64,000 bases of DNA from Sphingomonas montanisoli (GCF_008274695.1 NZ_VTOU01000003.1:434001-498000); one strand, 5' to 3'; counted from the stretch's first letter, positions 32,923-46,910 are shown. Numbers and translations are program-made. Notes: generated by a model not told the origin, from the letters alone.

Positions 32923-33358
32923 CGAGAACATCCTGCTCTCCGACGATCCCGCGCGGCTCCAGTTCGACCGGATTCATGCGTGGCTCGCATCGAGCTACTG
33001 GTCGCCGGGGATCGAGCGCGAATTGGTCGAAAAGGCGGCGGCGGGATCGCACTGCCTGGGGGCCTATCGCGGCGTCGAACAGATCGGATATGCTCGCATG
33101 GTCACCGATCGCGCGACCTTCGGCTGGATCGCCGACGTATGGATCGACGAGGCCGAGCGCGGAAAGGGTCTGGGCCGGCATATGGTCCGTTGGTTCGTCG
33201 AGCATCCCGACTATGCCGACCTGCGCCGCATAGGTCTCGTCACCAAGGACGCGCACGGCGTCTATGAGGCGTTGGGCTTCCACGCGCCGATCCGGCCGCA
33301 AAATTATATGGAACGGCTTTCGCCCGATTTCGCAGCGTCGCTGAGGGAGCCGACATGA
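32918..33358 (+). CDS. GNAT family N-acetyltransferase
   Basis: The product has 146 residues. GNAT motifs: YRGVEQIGYARMVTDRATFG, WIADVWIDEAERGKGLGRHM (acetyl-CoA loop, R-G-K-G-L-G), RRIGLVTKDAHGVYEALGF. The substrate is unknown; the position between metX and metW is conserved-looking but no role in methionine synthesis is established to me. The start is in the second copy of the 17-bp duplication; the end overlaps metW by 4 nt. Confidence 0.9.
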   Translation: MSENILLSDDPARLQFDRIHAWLASSYWSPGIERELVEKAAAGSHCLGAYRGVEQIGYARMVTDRATFGWIADVWIDEAERGKGLGRHMVRWFVEHPDYADLRRIGLVTKDAHGVYEALGFHAPIRPQNYMERLSPDFAASLREPT

Positions 33359-33942
33359 GCCTGCGTCCCGACCTTGCGATCATCGCGAACAATGTCGCGA
33401 GCGGATCGCGCGTGCTCGATATCGGTTGCGGCGACGGCGAGCTGATGGCGGTGCTGCGCGACGCGAAGGGATGCGACGCGCGCGGGATCGAGATCGACGG
33501 CGCGAACGTCAGCGCCGCGGTCGCGCGCGGCCTGTCGGTGATCCAGGGCGACGCCGATACCGACCTGATCAACTATCCCGACGACACCTATGATTATGCG
33601 ATCCTGAGCCAGACGCTGCAGACCGCACGCTCGCCCGACCGGGTGCTGGACGACCTGCTGCGCATCGGCCGCCGCGCCTTCGTATCCTTCCCCAATTTCG
33701 CTTATTGGCGGGTGCGCTGGTCGCTGATGTGGAGCGGACGGATGCCGGTAACGGCGGCCTTGCCGGTCAGCTGGTACGAGACCGAGAATATCCACCAGCT
33801 CACGATCGAGGACTTCCGCGCCTTCGTCGCCGAACGCGGGATCACCGTGGAGAATGCGTGGTTCCTGAGTGGCGATCGTCGTCGCGGTGCGGCCGCCGCG
33901 AACCTGCGCGCCGAACAGGCGGTGTTCCTGCTGCGGCGCTGA
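33355..33942 (+). CDS. metW: Methionine biosynthesis protein MetW
   Basis: The product has 195 residues. A SAM-methyltransferase-like fold with VLDIGCGDGELMAVLRDAKG, GIEIDGANVSAAVARGLSVI, QGDADTDLINYPDDTYDYAI, LSQTLQTARSPDRVL and FVSFPNFAYWRVRWSL, diagnostic for MetW, which works with MetX in proteobacteria. ATG overlaps the GNAT stop. A hairpin terminator follows between it and rpoD. Confidence 0.94.
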   Translation: MSLRPDLAIIANNVASGSRVLDIGCGDGELMAVLRDAKGCDARGIEIDGANVSAAVARGLSVIQGDADTDLINYPDDTYDYAILSQTLQTARSPDRVLDDLLRIGRRAFVSFPNFAYWRVRWSLMWSGRMPVTAALPVSWYETENIHQLTIEDFRAFVAERGITVENAWFLSGDRRRGAAAANLRAEQAVFLLRR

Positions 33943-33959
33943 CCAGCACTACAACGAAA

Positions 33960-33981
33960 AAGCCCCGCCGAAGCGGGGCTT
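33960..33981. terminator. Bidirectional terminator between metW and rpoD
   Basis: AAGCCCCGC (33960-33968) pairs with GCGGGGCTT (33973-33981), loop CGAA, between convergent genes. A-run (ACGAAAA) on the left and T-rich bases on the right fit termination in both directions. Confidence 0.85.
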
Positions 33982-33985
33982 AGAC

Positions 33986-36016
<2,031 letters not shown>

Positions 36017-36024
36017 CTAAATAC

Positions 36025-37836
36025 CTAGCCCTCAGCGGAGATACCGCTAATTTTGTACCCGCGCTCCCTTAGCTCCGCTTCGGCGAGACGCAATGTTTTC
36101 AGGGCCGATTCTACCGCTTGGTAGTCGGCCTCCGATAAATCTGCAACCAGCTGCGCTTCCAGCCGGTTCCACTCTTCCCTTATCGCCTGTCCCCGGCTCA
36201 GCTGCTCGATCATGCCCGAAAGCTGCATCGATGCATCCTCGCTGGGCGTACCCGGCTTCAGAAACGAATATGGCAGCTCTGCCTGAATGCCTCGCCGTTG
36301 CCGCGCCGTCAGCTTCAACGAGTCCAATATGGACTCCATCGCGTCGCTATCAAGACCCGGGCGAGTAATTGCCGCGTTGAAAATGGCCCGATGCCAATTC
36401 GAGAGTTCCTTGTCTTCGATCTCGAGCTGCGCGATTTCCTCGGCATGTTTGCCGATCAATTGCGGCTGGCGAGACAATCCGATCAACAATGCTCGCATGA
36501 ACATCTCAGGCAACGGGGTCTGTTCGGTCGCTTTCGTGCGAAGGGTCGCATTCGCGATCGCCACACGTTCCTGCTTCTTCCACCCGAATTGCTCGTAGAA
36601 CATGTCGCGGAAGGCCCGCTTATATTCGGCGGCGATGATCTGGTTCGGGCATGTCGCCGCGAACTCGTCCAGCTTGAACCGGAGGTTCGCCCTGTCGTCC
36701 GGATTGGCGCTGTCGATGTCGGCAGCCTCGGCATCCCACACGATGTCGATGATCGAGCGGGGGCGCGCCAGATAGGCCTCGAAAGCATCACGGCCATTGG
36801 CTTTCAGAAAGTCGTCCGGGTCCTGCCCGCCCGGCAGCGTGATGAAACCCAGTGACTTGCCCGGCTGCAAGATCGGAAACGCCCGCTGGGCCGCGCGCAG
36901 CGCCGCCTTCTGCCCCGCCTTGTCGCCGTCGAAGCACAGGATCGGCGCGTCGGCGAGGCGCCACAGTCGCTCCATCTGCCCTTCGGTCAGCGCGGTGCCG
37001 AGCGGGGCGACGGCCTCGTCGATGCCCGCCTTCGCCAGCGCGATCACGTCCATATAGCCTTCGACCACGATGATCCGGTCGGCCTTGCGCGATGCGGGTC
37101 CTGCGCGATCGATGTTGAAGAGGCTGCGCCCCTTGTCGAACAGCGGCGTTTCCGGGCTGTTGAGATATTTGGGCTCGCCGGTGTCGAGGATGCGCCCGCC
37201 GAATGCGATCGTGCGCCCGCGCTGATCGCGGATCGGGATCATCACGCGACCACGGAAGCGATCGTAAGGCTCCTTGCCCTCGACCTGGATCAGCATCCCG
37301 GTCTCGACCAGCGGGCCGTCACCATATTGCTTGAGCGCGGCCTTGAGCTTGCCGCGGGAATCGGGCGCGAAGCCTATGCCGAACGCCTTCTGCAGCGCCT
37401 CGTCGATCCCGCGCCGCTTGAGATAGGCGCGCGCCTCGGCACCTTCGATACCGCCCAGTTGATCGACGAACCAGCGTTCGGCGGCGCCGGTGACCTCGTG
37501 CAGCCCCAGCTCGCGTTCGTGCCGTTCGGCGGCGCGCGGATCGGGCGCGGGCATCTCCATGCCGGCGGCGGCGGCGAGTTCCTTGACCGCATCGATGAAG
37601 GGCAACCCCTGCGATTCGGTCAGGAAACGGATCGCATCGCCATGCGCCGAACAGCCGAAACAGTGATAGAAGCCCTTGTCGTCGTTGACGTAGAAGCTCG
37701 GCGACTTCTCGTTATGGAACGGGCAGCAGGCCTTATATTCGCGCCCGGCCTTGGTGAGTTTTACGGATTTGCCGATGAGGGTCGACAGCGTCGTGCGGGC
37801 GCGGATTTCATCGAGGAACTGGGGGGAGAGGGACAT
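36025..37836 (-). CDS. dnaG: DNA primase DnaG
   Basis: The product has 603 residues. A CHC2 zinc ribbon (CCPFHNEKSPSFYVNDDKGF, YHCFGCSAHGDAIRFL), the primase catalytic core with FGIGFAPDSRGKL and RGRVMIPIRDQRGRTIAFGG, a TOPRIM domain (IIVVEGYMDVIALAKAGIDE; CFDGDKAGQKAALRAAQRA) and a helical C-terminal helicase-binding region (QLSRGQAIREEWNRLEAQLV). It makes RNA primers for replication. It lies directly upstream of rpoD. Normal length for alphaproteobacteria. Confidence 0.97.
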   Translation of the reverse strand: MSLSPQFLDEIRARTTLSTLIGKSVKLTKAGREYKACCPFHNEKSPSFYVNDDKGFYHCFGCSAHGDAIRFLTESQGLPFIDAVKELAAAAGMEMPAPDPRAAERHERELGLHEVTGAAERWFVDQLGGIEGAEARAYLKRRGIDEALQKAFGIGFAPDSRGKLKAALKQYGDGPLVETGMLIQVEGKEPYDRFRGRVMIPIRDQRGRTIAFGGRILDTGEPKYLNSPETPLFDKGRSLFNIDRAGPASRKADRIIVVEGYMDVIALAKAGIDEAVAPLGTALTEGQMERLWRLADAPILCFDGDKAGQKAALRAAQRAFPILQPGKSLGFITLPGGQDPDDFLKANGRDAFEAYLARPRSIIDIVWDAEAADIDSANPDDRANLRFKLDEFAATCPNQIIAAEYKRAFRDMFYEQFGWKKQERVAIANATLRTKATEQTPLPEMFMRALLIGLSRQPQLIGKHAEEIAQLEIEDKELSNWHRAIFNAAITRPGLDSDAMESILDSLKLTARQRRGIQAELPYSFLKPGTPSEDASMQLSGMIEQLSRGQAIREEWNRLEAQLVADLSEADYQAVESALKTLRLAEAELRERGYKISGISAEG

Positions 37837-37838
37837 GC

Positions 37839-38219
37839 TTACTCCCCCAACGGTGTCTCGACTTCGCTCGACACGAACGGAGTTGGGTTGCGGCGGCTCT
37901 CTTCCACCCCGTTCGTGTCGAGCGAAGTCGAGACACGTTCACGCGGGGGCCGTGCGAAAAACGATACTCGCTGCCAATCGCCAGCAAAGAGCGCTTCCTT
38001 CTTGGCACGCGACCAGCCCTTGATCCGCAGCTCGGAATCGAGCGCTTCGTACCGGCTCGGGAAATCCTGCGCCCACATCAGCTTGACGGGCCGTCGGCGG
38101 CTGGTGAATTCGCAGTAACCCCCGTGCATATGCTCACCGATCCGGCGGTCGAGATCGTCAGTGTGCCCAGTATAGTAGAGGCCATCAACACAGCGCAGGA
38201 TATATGCCCAGAAAGCCAT
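37839..38219 (-). CDS. GIY-YIG endonuclease family protein
   Basis: The product has 126 residues. ATG at 38219 begins MAFWAYILRCVDGLYYTGHT, the GIY-YIG core (YIL...YYTGHTDDLDRRIGEHMHG), with R32-type and a SRYEALDSELRIKGWSRAKK helix holding the conserved Glu. The domain ends near residue 92. The last ~34 residues (RERVSTSLDTNGVEESRR, PTPFVSSEVETP) are translated from an inverted repeat. A second repeat of the same family lies just upstream of the start. UvrC-like single-strand or structure-specific cleavage is inferred from the fold only. Confidence 0.88.
   Translation of the reverse strand: MAFWAYILRCVDGLYYTGHTDDLDRRIGEHMHGGYCEFTSRRRPVKLMWAQDFPSRYEALDSELRIKGWSRAKKEALFAGDWQRVSFFARPPRERVSTSLDTNGVEESRRNPTPFVSSEVETPLGE
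37853..37936. repeat. Inverted repeat, copy 2, inside the 3' end of the GIY-YIG gene
   Basis: Arms 37853-37880 (GTGTCTCGACTTCGCTCGAC...) and 37909-37936 are perfect 28-bp inverted repeats with a 28-nt spacer. Here the arms are in the opposite order to those at metX (GTGTCTCG outside, CGAACGG inside). Confidence 0.9.
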
Positions 38220-38239
38220 ATGCCTTTGTCTGATAAACC

Positions 38240-38316
38240 CCCGTTCGTGTCGAGCGAAGTCGAGACACGCTGGCCGGCATTGTGAACGTGTCTCGACTTC
38301 GCTCGACACGAGCGGG
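38240..38316. repeat. Inverted repeat, copy 3, upstream of the GIY-YIG gene
   Basis: Arms 38240-38268 (CCCGTTCGTGTCGAGCGAAG...) and 38288-38316 match over 29 bp with one mismatch (AACGGG against AGCGGG); loop 19 nt. It starts 21 nt before the GIY-YIG start codon and may contain or block its promoter. Confidence 0.9.
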
Positions 38317-38359
38317 GTGGGGAGGCGGGCAGAGGCGTAGAAACCTCCGCGTCCTCCAC

Positions 38360-38812
38360 TTACCCCAACCGCGCCTTCACCAGCCCACTGGCCTTGGCCA
38401 TGTCCATCTGGCCCGCATGACGCTCCTTGAGCGCGGCCATCACCTTGCCCATGTCCTTGACGCTCGACGCGCCGAGTTCGGTCGCGATCGCGTCGATCGC
38501 GGCCTTGGCTTCGTCCTCGGACATCTGGGCGGGGAGGAAGCGTTCGATCACAGCCACCTCGGCCGCTTCGGCGTCGGCGAGTTCCTGGCGGCCGCCCTTT
38601 TCGAACATCTCGATCGATTCGCGGCGCTGCTTGATCATCTTCTGCAGCACTTCGGTGACAAGCAGATCGTCGTCGGGCTGCGTCGTGGCGGTGCGCAGTT
38701 CGATGTCGCGATTCTTGATCGCCGACTGGATCAGGCGGATCGCGGCCGTCGTGGTCGCCTCGCGCGCCTTCATAGCGACGACGAGCGCCGTCTTGATATC
38801 GTCTCGAATCAT
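38360..38812 (-). CDS. GatB/YqeY domain protein
   Basis: The product has 150 residues. YqeY family: MIRDDIKTALVVAMKAREAT, AIRLIQSAIKNRDIELR, LLVTEVLQKMIKQRRESIEM, FEKGGRQELADAEAAEVAVI and ERFLPAQMSEDEAKAAID, then GASSVKDMGKVMAALKERHA. It resembles the C-terminal tRNA-binding tail of amidotransferase subunit GatB; function unknown. It commonly lies near carA, dnaG and rpoD. Divergent from carA. Confidence 0.93.
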   Translation of the reverse strand: MIRDDIKTALVVAMKAREATTTAAIRLIQSAIKNRDIELRTATTQPDDDLLVTEVLQKMIKQRRESIEMFEKGGRQELADAEAAEVAVIERFLPAQMSEDEAKAAIDAIATELGASSVKDMGKVMAALKERHAGQMDMAKASGLVKARLG

Positions 38813-38949
38813 GGGGATGCCTGTTCAGGATCGTAAAGCGGGACTGCTAGCACGTTCGGCCGCATTTTAATAGAATTGACCCGCCCCCATCCCCCACCTA
38901 GTTACGCCGCCGTTTGCCCACCCGCCGACCCCAACAAAAGGAGCCCAAA

Positions 38950-40128
38950 GTGGCCGAAACCGATAGCGCGCGTCTGACACCACCCAAGGGTGCCACCGGC
39001 GTATTGGTTTTGGGCGACGGCACCGTCATCTGGGGCCGCGGCTTCGGGGCCGAAGGCGATGCGGTGGGCGAGGTATGCTTCAACACCGCAATGACCGGCT
39101 ATCAGGAGGTCATGACCGACCCGAGCTATGCCGGGCAGATCATCGCCTTCACCTTCCCGCATATCGGCAATGTCGGCACCAACCCCGAGGATATCGAGGC
39201 GATCAACCCCCACGCGCTGGGCATGATCGTGCGCGAGGACGTGACCGCTCCGGCCAACTTCCGCAACACCCAGCATCTCGACGCCTGGCTCAAGCATAAT
39301 GGCCGCATCGGCATTTCGGGGGTCGACACCCGCGCGCTGACCCGCGCGATCCGCATCGGCGGCGCGCCCAACGGCGTGATCGCGCATAATGCCAAGGGCG
39401 AGTTCGACGTCGCCGCGCTGATCGAGAAGGCCAAGAGCTGGCCCGGCCTCGAAGGCATGGATCTGGCGAAGGACGTGTCGGCGACGCAAAGCTATCAATG
39501 GCGCGACGGCCTCTGGACGCTGGGCCAGGGCTATGATGTCGACGCGGCGGGGCCGGATGCGCCGCATGTCGTCGCGATTGACTATGGTCTGAAGCGCAAC
39601 ATCCTGCGCAACCTCGTCGCCGCCGGCGCGCGGGTGACGGTGGTCCCCGCGACCGCGACCTTCGACGAGGTGATGGCGCACAATCCCGACGGCGTGTTCC
39701 TGTCGAACGGCCCCGGCGATCCCGCCGCGACCGGCGAATATGCGGTGCCGGTGATCAAGAAGCTGCTCGAGGTCGGCAAGCCGATCTTCGGCATTTGTCT
39801 CGGCCACCAGATGCTCGGCCTCGCCGTGGGCGCGCGCACCTTCAAGATGCACCAGGGCCATCGCGGCGCGAACCACCCGGTCAAGCGCACCGATGACGGC
39901 CGGGTCGAGATCACCTCGATGAACCACGGTTTCGCGGTCGACACCGACAGCCTGCCTGCAAACGCCGAGGCGACCCACATCTCGCTGTTCGACGGATCGC
40001 TCGCGGGCCTGCGCCTTACCGACAAGCCCGCCTTCAGCGTCCAATACCACCCCGAAGCCAGCCCCGGCCCGCAGGACAGCCACTATCTGTTCGAGCAATT
40101 CGTGGGTCAGTTGAAGAAGACAGCTTAA
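38950..40128 (+). CDS. carA: Carbamoyl-phosphate synthase small subunit
   Basis: The product has 392 residues. GTG at 38950 is chosen because AAGGAG lies 7 nt upstream, while earlier in-frame codons have no site. CarA N-terminal domain (GVLVLGDGTVIWGRGFGAEG; MTGYQEVMTDPSYAGQI), then a class I glutaminase with GICLGHQMLGLAVG (catalytic Cys) and VQYHPEASPGPQDS (His/Glu). It supplies ammonia from glutamine to CarB for arginine and pyrimidine synthesis. carB follows after 3 nt. Confidence 0.96.
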   Translation: MAETDSARLTPPKGATGVLVLGDGTVIWGRGFGAEGDAVGEVCFNTAMTGYQEVMTDPSYAGQIIAFTFPHIGNVGTNPEDIEAINPHALGMIVREDVTAPANFRNTQHLDAWLKHNGRIGISGVDTRALTRAIRIGGAPNGVIAHNAKGEFDVAALIEKAKSWPGLEGMDLAKDVSATQSYQWRDGLWTLGQGYDVDAAGPDAPHVVAIDYGLKRNILRNLVAAGARVTVVPATATFDEVMAHNPDGVFLSNGPGDPAATGEYAVPVIKKLLEVGKPIFGICLGHQMLGLAVGARTFKMHQGHRGANHPVKRTDDGRVEITSMNHGFAVDTDSLPANAEATHISLFDGSLAGLRLTDKPAFSVQYHPEASPGPQDSHYLFEQFVGQLKKTA

Positions 40129-40131
40129 GAT

Positions 40132-43482
<3,351 letters not shown>

Positions 43483-43508
43483 TCCCCCGCAATTGCAGGA
43501 ACAGTGTG

Positions 43509-43530
43509 GGCGGCCCGAAAGGGCCGTCTT
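43509..43530 (+). terminator. Terminator after carB
   Basis: CGGCCC (43511-43516), loop GAAA, GGGCCG (43521-43526), followed by TCTT; it lies 28 nt after the carB stop and 39 nt before greA, so greA may be transcribed by read-through or its own promoter. Confidence 0.6.
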
Positions 43531-43564
43531 GGGACGGGCATTCGGACGAAAGGGTTAAAGGCAA

Positions 43565-44041
43565 ATGGCCAGCGTTGAGAAGTTGCCGATGCTTCAGGAA
43601 GGCTATCGCATGCTGACCGATGAGCTCGCGCGTCTCAAAATCGAGCGGCCGCAGATCGTCGATGCGATCGAGGAAGCGCGCGCCCATGGCGACCTTTCGG
43701 AAAATGCCGAATATCATGCCGCCAAGGAGCGCCAGGGCCAGATCGAGGCGTCGATTAGCGACATCGAGGATCGGCTGAGCCGCGCGCAGGTGATCGATCC
43801 GCGCGACCTTTCGGGCGATCGCATCGTATTTGGTGCGACCGTCACGATGCTCGACGAGGACGACAAGCCGGTAAAGTATCAGATCGTGGGCCAGACCGAG
43901 GCGAACGCCAAGGACGGCAAGATCAGCTACAACTCGCCGCTCGGCCGTGCTCTCATCGGCAAGAAGGTCGACGACGATGTCGAAGTGACCGTGCCGTCGG
44001 GCGAGCGCTTCTACGTCGTGTCGAAGATCGAGTTCATCTGA
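43565..44041 (+). CDS. greA: Transcription elongation factor GreA
   Basis: The product has 158 residues. An N-terminal coiled coil ([40 protein letters not shown] with the catalytic acidic tip D-L-S-E-N-A-E), then the C-terminal FKBP-like domain ([40 protein letters not shown]). It stimulates transcript cleavage by backtracked RNA polymerase. AAAGG precedes the ATG. Confidence 0.97.
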   Translation: MASVEKLPMLQEGYRMLTDELARLKIERPQIVDAIEEARAHGDLSENAEYHAAKERQGQIEASISDIEDRLSRAQVIDPRDLSGDRIVFGATVTMLDEDDKPVKYQIVGQTEANAKDGKISYNSPLGRALIGKKVDDDVEVTVPSGERFYVVSKIEFI

Positions 44042-44075
44042 TCCCCCGGGCCGATGGTTCCCGGTCGGTTCGACC

Positions 44076-44702
44076 ATGAAACTGCCGCCCGCGCGGGCCA
44101 CCACCCTGATCGCCGCGGCGACGGTCGCCAGCTATTTCATCCTGGCGATCACCGGCCTTTCGCAGACTGCCGACTTCATCGGCGGTTTCATTCCCGCGCG
44201 GCTCGGCGGGATCGAGCTGGACGGCGCACTGCCCGTCTGGATCACACCGCTCAGCGCGACATTGCTCCACGCGGGCATCGTCCACCTCGGCTTCAACCTG
44301 TTGATCCTGGTCTATTGCGGGCGCGCGACGGAGGCGGCGGTGGGGACGTTCGGCACCTTGCTGCTCTATCTGATCGGCGCTTATGCCGCCGCGCTTGCCC
44401 AGTATCTCGCCTCTCCACTCGACATGTCACCGATGGTGGGGGCGAGCGGCGCGATCTCCGCGTTGTTCGGCGCGTATGCGCTGCTGTTCGGCCGCCCGCG
44501 CGACAGCAACATGCCGCCGCGCGTCGCTTATGCGCTCAACGTCGTGTGGCTTGCGGTGGCGTGGGTGGGCATCCAGCTGCTGATCGGCTTCGCGATGCCC
44601 GGCGCTGGCTTCACCGTGGCGATCTGGGCGCATATCGGCGGCTTCCTCGCCGGCCTTCTGCTCGCGCGACCGCTGCTGTTGTTGCGGTATCGCGGCGCCT
44701 GA
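44076..44702 (+). CDS. Rhomboid family intramembrane serine protease
   Basis: The product has 208 residues, about six membrane helices. Rhomboid motifs: LSATLLHAGIVHLGFNLLIL (conserved H and N in the HxxxN region), MVGASGAISALFGAYALLFG (catalytic Ser in GASG) and IWAHIGGFLAGLLLARPLLL (catalytic His). It cleaves membrane proteins within the bilayer; substrates unknown. It starts 34 nt after greA. Confidence 0.92.
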   Translation: MKLPPARATTLIAAATVASYFILAITGLSQTADFIGGFIPARLGGIELDGALPVWITPLSATLLHAGIVHLGFNLLILVYCGRATEAAVGTFGTLLLYLIGAYAAALAQYLASPLDMSPMVGASGAISALFGAYALLFGRPRDSNMPPRVAYALNVVWLAVAWVGIQLLIGFAMPGAGFTVAIWAHIGGFLAGLLLARPLLLLRYRGA

Positions 44703-44712
44703 CCGCCAGAAA

Positions 44713-44797
44713 CTCGTCATTGCGAGCGGAGCGAAGCAATCCATTCCGGAGTGCGGAGTGGATTGCTTCGTCGCCTGCGGCTCCTCGCAATGACGAG
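44713..44797. repeat. Dispersed imperfect palindrome (CGTCATTGCGAG type)
   Basis: CTCGTCATTGCGAG (44713-44726) is the inverted match of CTCGCAATGACGAG (44784-44797); inside, GAAGCAATCCA and TGGATTGCTTC pair as well. This is a widespread proteobacterial intergenic palindrome. It sits between convergent genes and could act as a terminator. Confidence 0.85.
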
Positions 44798-44808
44798 GAG
44801 CGCGGGGT

Positions 44809-45024
44809 TCAACCGAGGTCCGGCTCCAGCAATTTGTGGAGATGGACGATCACGTACTTCATCTCGGCATCGTCAACGGTGCGCTGGGCAGCGCCCCGCC
44901 AGGCATTTTCCGCCGCCTTATAATCGGGGAAGAAGCCGACGACGTCGATCTTCGACAGGTCTTCATAATCGAGCCCGCGCGGATCGGTGACCCGACCGCC
45001 AAACACCAGATGCATCTTGCTCAT
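44809..45024 (-). CDS. DUF4170 family protein
   Basis: The product has 71 residues: KMHLVFGGRVTDPRGLDYED, LSKIDVVGFFPDYKAAENAW, RGAAQRTVDDAEMKYVIVHL. This is the short alphaproteobacterial DUF4170 family, of unknown function. A good ribosome binding site (AGGAGATTG) precedes the ATG. It follows the MlaC-like gene and may share its transcript. Confidence 0.92.
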   Translation of the reverse strand: MSKMHLVFGGRVTDPRGLDYEDLSKIDVVGFFPDYKAAENAWRGAAQRTVDDAEMKYVIVHLHKLLEPDLG

Positions 45025-45069
45025 ATCAATCTCCTGCGCCTGCAGGGCGATCCTCTTATGGGCGGTGCT

Positions 45070-45669
45070 TTAGCCGCGTGCCTTCATCATCGCAACGAGC
45101 GCGTCGAAGCCTTTGCGCTGGATGATCGCATCGAAATCCTGCGCCTGGGTCATCGCCAGGTTGATGTTGGCGACGGTCAGGTTGGTGACCTTGAACGCAC
45201 CCCCGACCTGCGCGACCGACCACACGGCGTTGATCGGCTGCGCGCCGGGCTTGGAAACGACCGTCGTGACGTTGAAGCCGCTGCCTGCGGGCGCGGTGCG
45301 GATGACCTTCATCGTCGCCTTCGAATAATCATAAAGATTGTCCGAATAGGTGCCGATGATGAACGTGGGGATCGCGGCCTTGTACGCGGCCTTCTGAGCC
45401 GGCGTGATCTGATTGGACCAGCGTCGGATCAACCGGTCGCCGATCGCGTCGATCGCGAAATGGGTCGAGAGCAGCTCGCGAAACTTTGTGCGGACGGCCG
45501 CCTTATTGCCCGTTTTAAGCACCGCGAAGCTTTCTTCGCCCAGCGTACTGATGAACGTGCCGGCGTCCTTGTTCGCGACGACGGCGGCCGAGGCGGGAGC
45601 CGCCATCGGCACGACCAGGCCGGTCGCCAGCATCGCGGCGGTGCCGAGGGAAAGCAGGGTTTTCTTCAT
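45070..45669 (-). CDS. MlaC/Ttg2D-like periplasmic phospholipid-binding protein
   Basis: The product has 199 residues. A Sec signal peptide (KKTLLSLGTAAMLATGLVVP, MAAPASA), then an MlaC fold: FRELLSTHFAIDAIGDRLIR, RWSNQITPAQKAAYKAAIPT, FIIGTYSDNLYDYSKATMKV, INAVWSVAQVGGAFKVTNLT, VANINLAMTQAQDFDAIIQR. It would carry lipids between the membranes for an Mla-type transporter; mlaFED genes are not in the window, so it is an orphan here. Confidence 0.88.
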   Translation of the reverse strand: MKKTLLSLGTAAMLATGLVVPMAAPASAAVVANKDAGTFISTLGEESFAVLKTGNKAAVRTKFRELLSTHFAIDAIGDRLIRRWSNQITPAQKAAYKAAIPTFIIGTYSDNLYDYSKATMKVIRTAPAGSGFNVTTVVSKPGAQPINAVWSVAQVGGAFKVTNLTVANINLAMTQAQDFDAIIQRKGFDALVAMMKARG

Positions 45670-45750
45670 TCAAAATCTCCGTGGCCGGGCGGCGCGTGCC
45701 GCCCGTTTGATGTGCGGTTAGCTGCCTGGGCGTGAACCCGGCTTGAACCT

Positions 45751-46164
45751 TTATTTCCTGACGGCGCCGATCGCCGCGCTGCCCGCCGTCTCCGCGACCT
45801 TTGCGATCGATTCGATCAGCTTGCCGACCTGCTTGCCCGCCGCATCGGTGCTGAACCCTGCGGCGTCGAGCTCGGCCTTGCCCGCGTCCTTGCCCGCCGT
45901 CAGCGCGGCCTTGGCGCGATCGACGATCTCGCCGCCATATTCGCCCAGCAGTTCGCCTTCCTTCTTCGTCTTGGGAAGGAGCGCACCGACCACCGCGCCG
46001 ACCGCGATCCCGGCCGCCAGCGCGACCACCGGGAAGCTGTCGACGCCTCCGCCGACCTTCGCCTTGGCCGTTTCATAGCCGGCCTTCACCGCGTCGGCCG
46101 ACTCACTCAATTTCGCACTCGCCAGCGTTGCAGCACGCTCGGCGCTATCCTTGACCTTCGTCAT
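45751..46164 (-). CDS. Alanine-rich membrane-anchored protein, YqjD-like
   Basis: The product has 137 residues. An amphipathic N-terminus (KVKDSAERAATLASAKLSES, VKAGYETAKAKVG), one hydrophobic helix (FPVVALAAGIAVGAVVGALL, ~43-62) and a helical Ala/Lys-rich tail. It resembles the DUF883/YqjD class, inner-membrane proteins whose E. coli relatives bind ribosomes in stationary phase. GTG/ATG overlap (4 nt) with the holin-like gene upstream indicates an operon of three. Confidence 0.7.
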   Translation of the reverse strand: MTKVKDSAERAATLASAKLSESADAVKAGYETAKAKVGGGVDSFPVVALAAGIAVGAVVGALLPKTKKEGELLGEYGGEIVDRAKAALTAGKDAGKAELDAAGFSTDAAGKQVGKLIESIAKVAETAGSAAIGAVRK

Positions 46165-46910
46165 CGACCAGTCTCCTCGGAAGCGGGCGGTTGCGCCGGC
46201 GTAACGGCGCCCTCGCCCCTGTAACCAACGGCGCCGGTTCGGGTTGCACCGAGCCTTTGCGCCACCTTGAATGCAAAGCTGCCCAATCGCGGACGGACCA
46301 CCAGCAGCACCCCGCCGGCTACCCAGAGGATGGTGCGGAAAGGCTGCTGCCGCACCTTGTCGACCGCACGATGAGCCATAGTCTGCGCATGATCGAGCAC
46401 CTCTTCGGTCACGTCCTCGAGCAACGTGCGCGGATGGAGGCGTGCCTGCGCGTCGCCGATCGCATCGAGAACGGCGGCGCGCGCGGTGCGGCTGCGGGCG
46501 CGGGCGCGCTCGATCAGCGGCTCGATCGCGCCCTGCGGCCTTTCATCGCTGTCATCCTCGATCATCGAGACGAGGCGCTTCATGCCCATTTTCGCGCACA
46601 ATGCCGCCGCGCCCGCGCCGACCAACGCCGCAACCATCGCCCCGCCGAACGGGGTGAGATAGGGCGACAGCGCGAAAGCCAGCGACATCAGCAGCACCAC
46701 CGCCGCCGCCTGCCCGAGCAGGAGCGCACCGACGATCAGCACGATCGCCAGCTTCGCGCGCGCAACCCGCCGATAAAAATCGATACGGACAAGCGCGATC
46801 TCGGCGTCGATCATCGTGCGGATGTCGGCCGTCAGCCGTGTGAAGAGCGCGCGGATCGGCTCGTTGCCGCCGGCGGTCGCTGCTTCGCCTTCCCGATCCG
46901 CCAAGATCAA
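46161..46910 (-). CDS. Phage-holin-superfamily-III/YqjE-like membrane protein
   Basis: The product has 249 residues. TTG at 46910 (TTGA overlap with the gene upstream). The core LFTRLTADIRTMIDAEIALV, RIDFYRRVARAKLAIVLIVG, ALLLGQAAAVVLLMSLAFAL, GGAMVAALVGAGAAALCAKM matches the Phage_holin_3_6 (YqjE) pattern: a cytoplasmic helix, then two membrane hairpins. A long charged helical region and a third hydrophobic segment (ILWVAGGVLLVVRPRLG) follow. It is a chromosomal envelope protein, not a phage relic. Confidence 0.78.
   Translation of the reverse strand: MILADREGEAATAGGNEPIRALFTRLTADIRTMIDAEIALVRIDFYRRVARAKLAIVLIVGALLLGQAAAVVLLMSLAFALSPYLTPFGGAMVAALVGAGAAALCAKMGMKRLVSMIEDDSDERPQGAIEPLIERARARSRTARAAVLDAIGDAQARLHPRTLLEDVTEEVLDHAQTMAHRAVDKVRQQPFRTILWVAGGVLLVVRPRLGSFAFKVAQRLGATRTGAVGYRGEGAVTPAQPPASEETGR

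Noticed and set aside
46161-46910. Holin-like gene as sign of a prophage
   Set aside because: The YqjE-type protein lies with YqjD-like genes in core chromosome; no phage structural genes are near.
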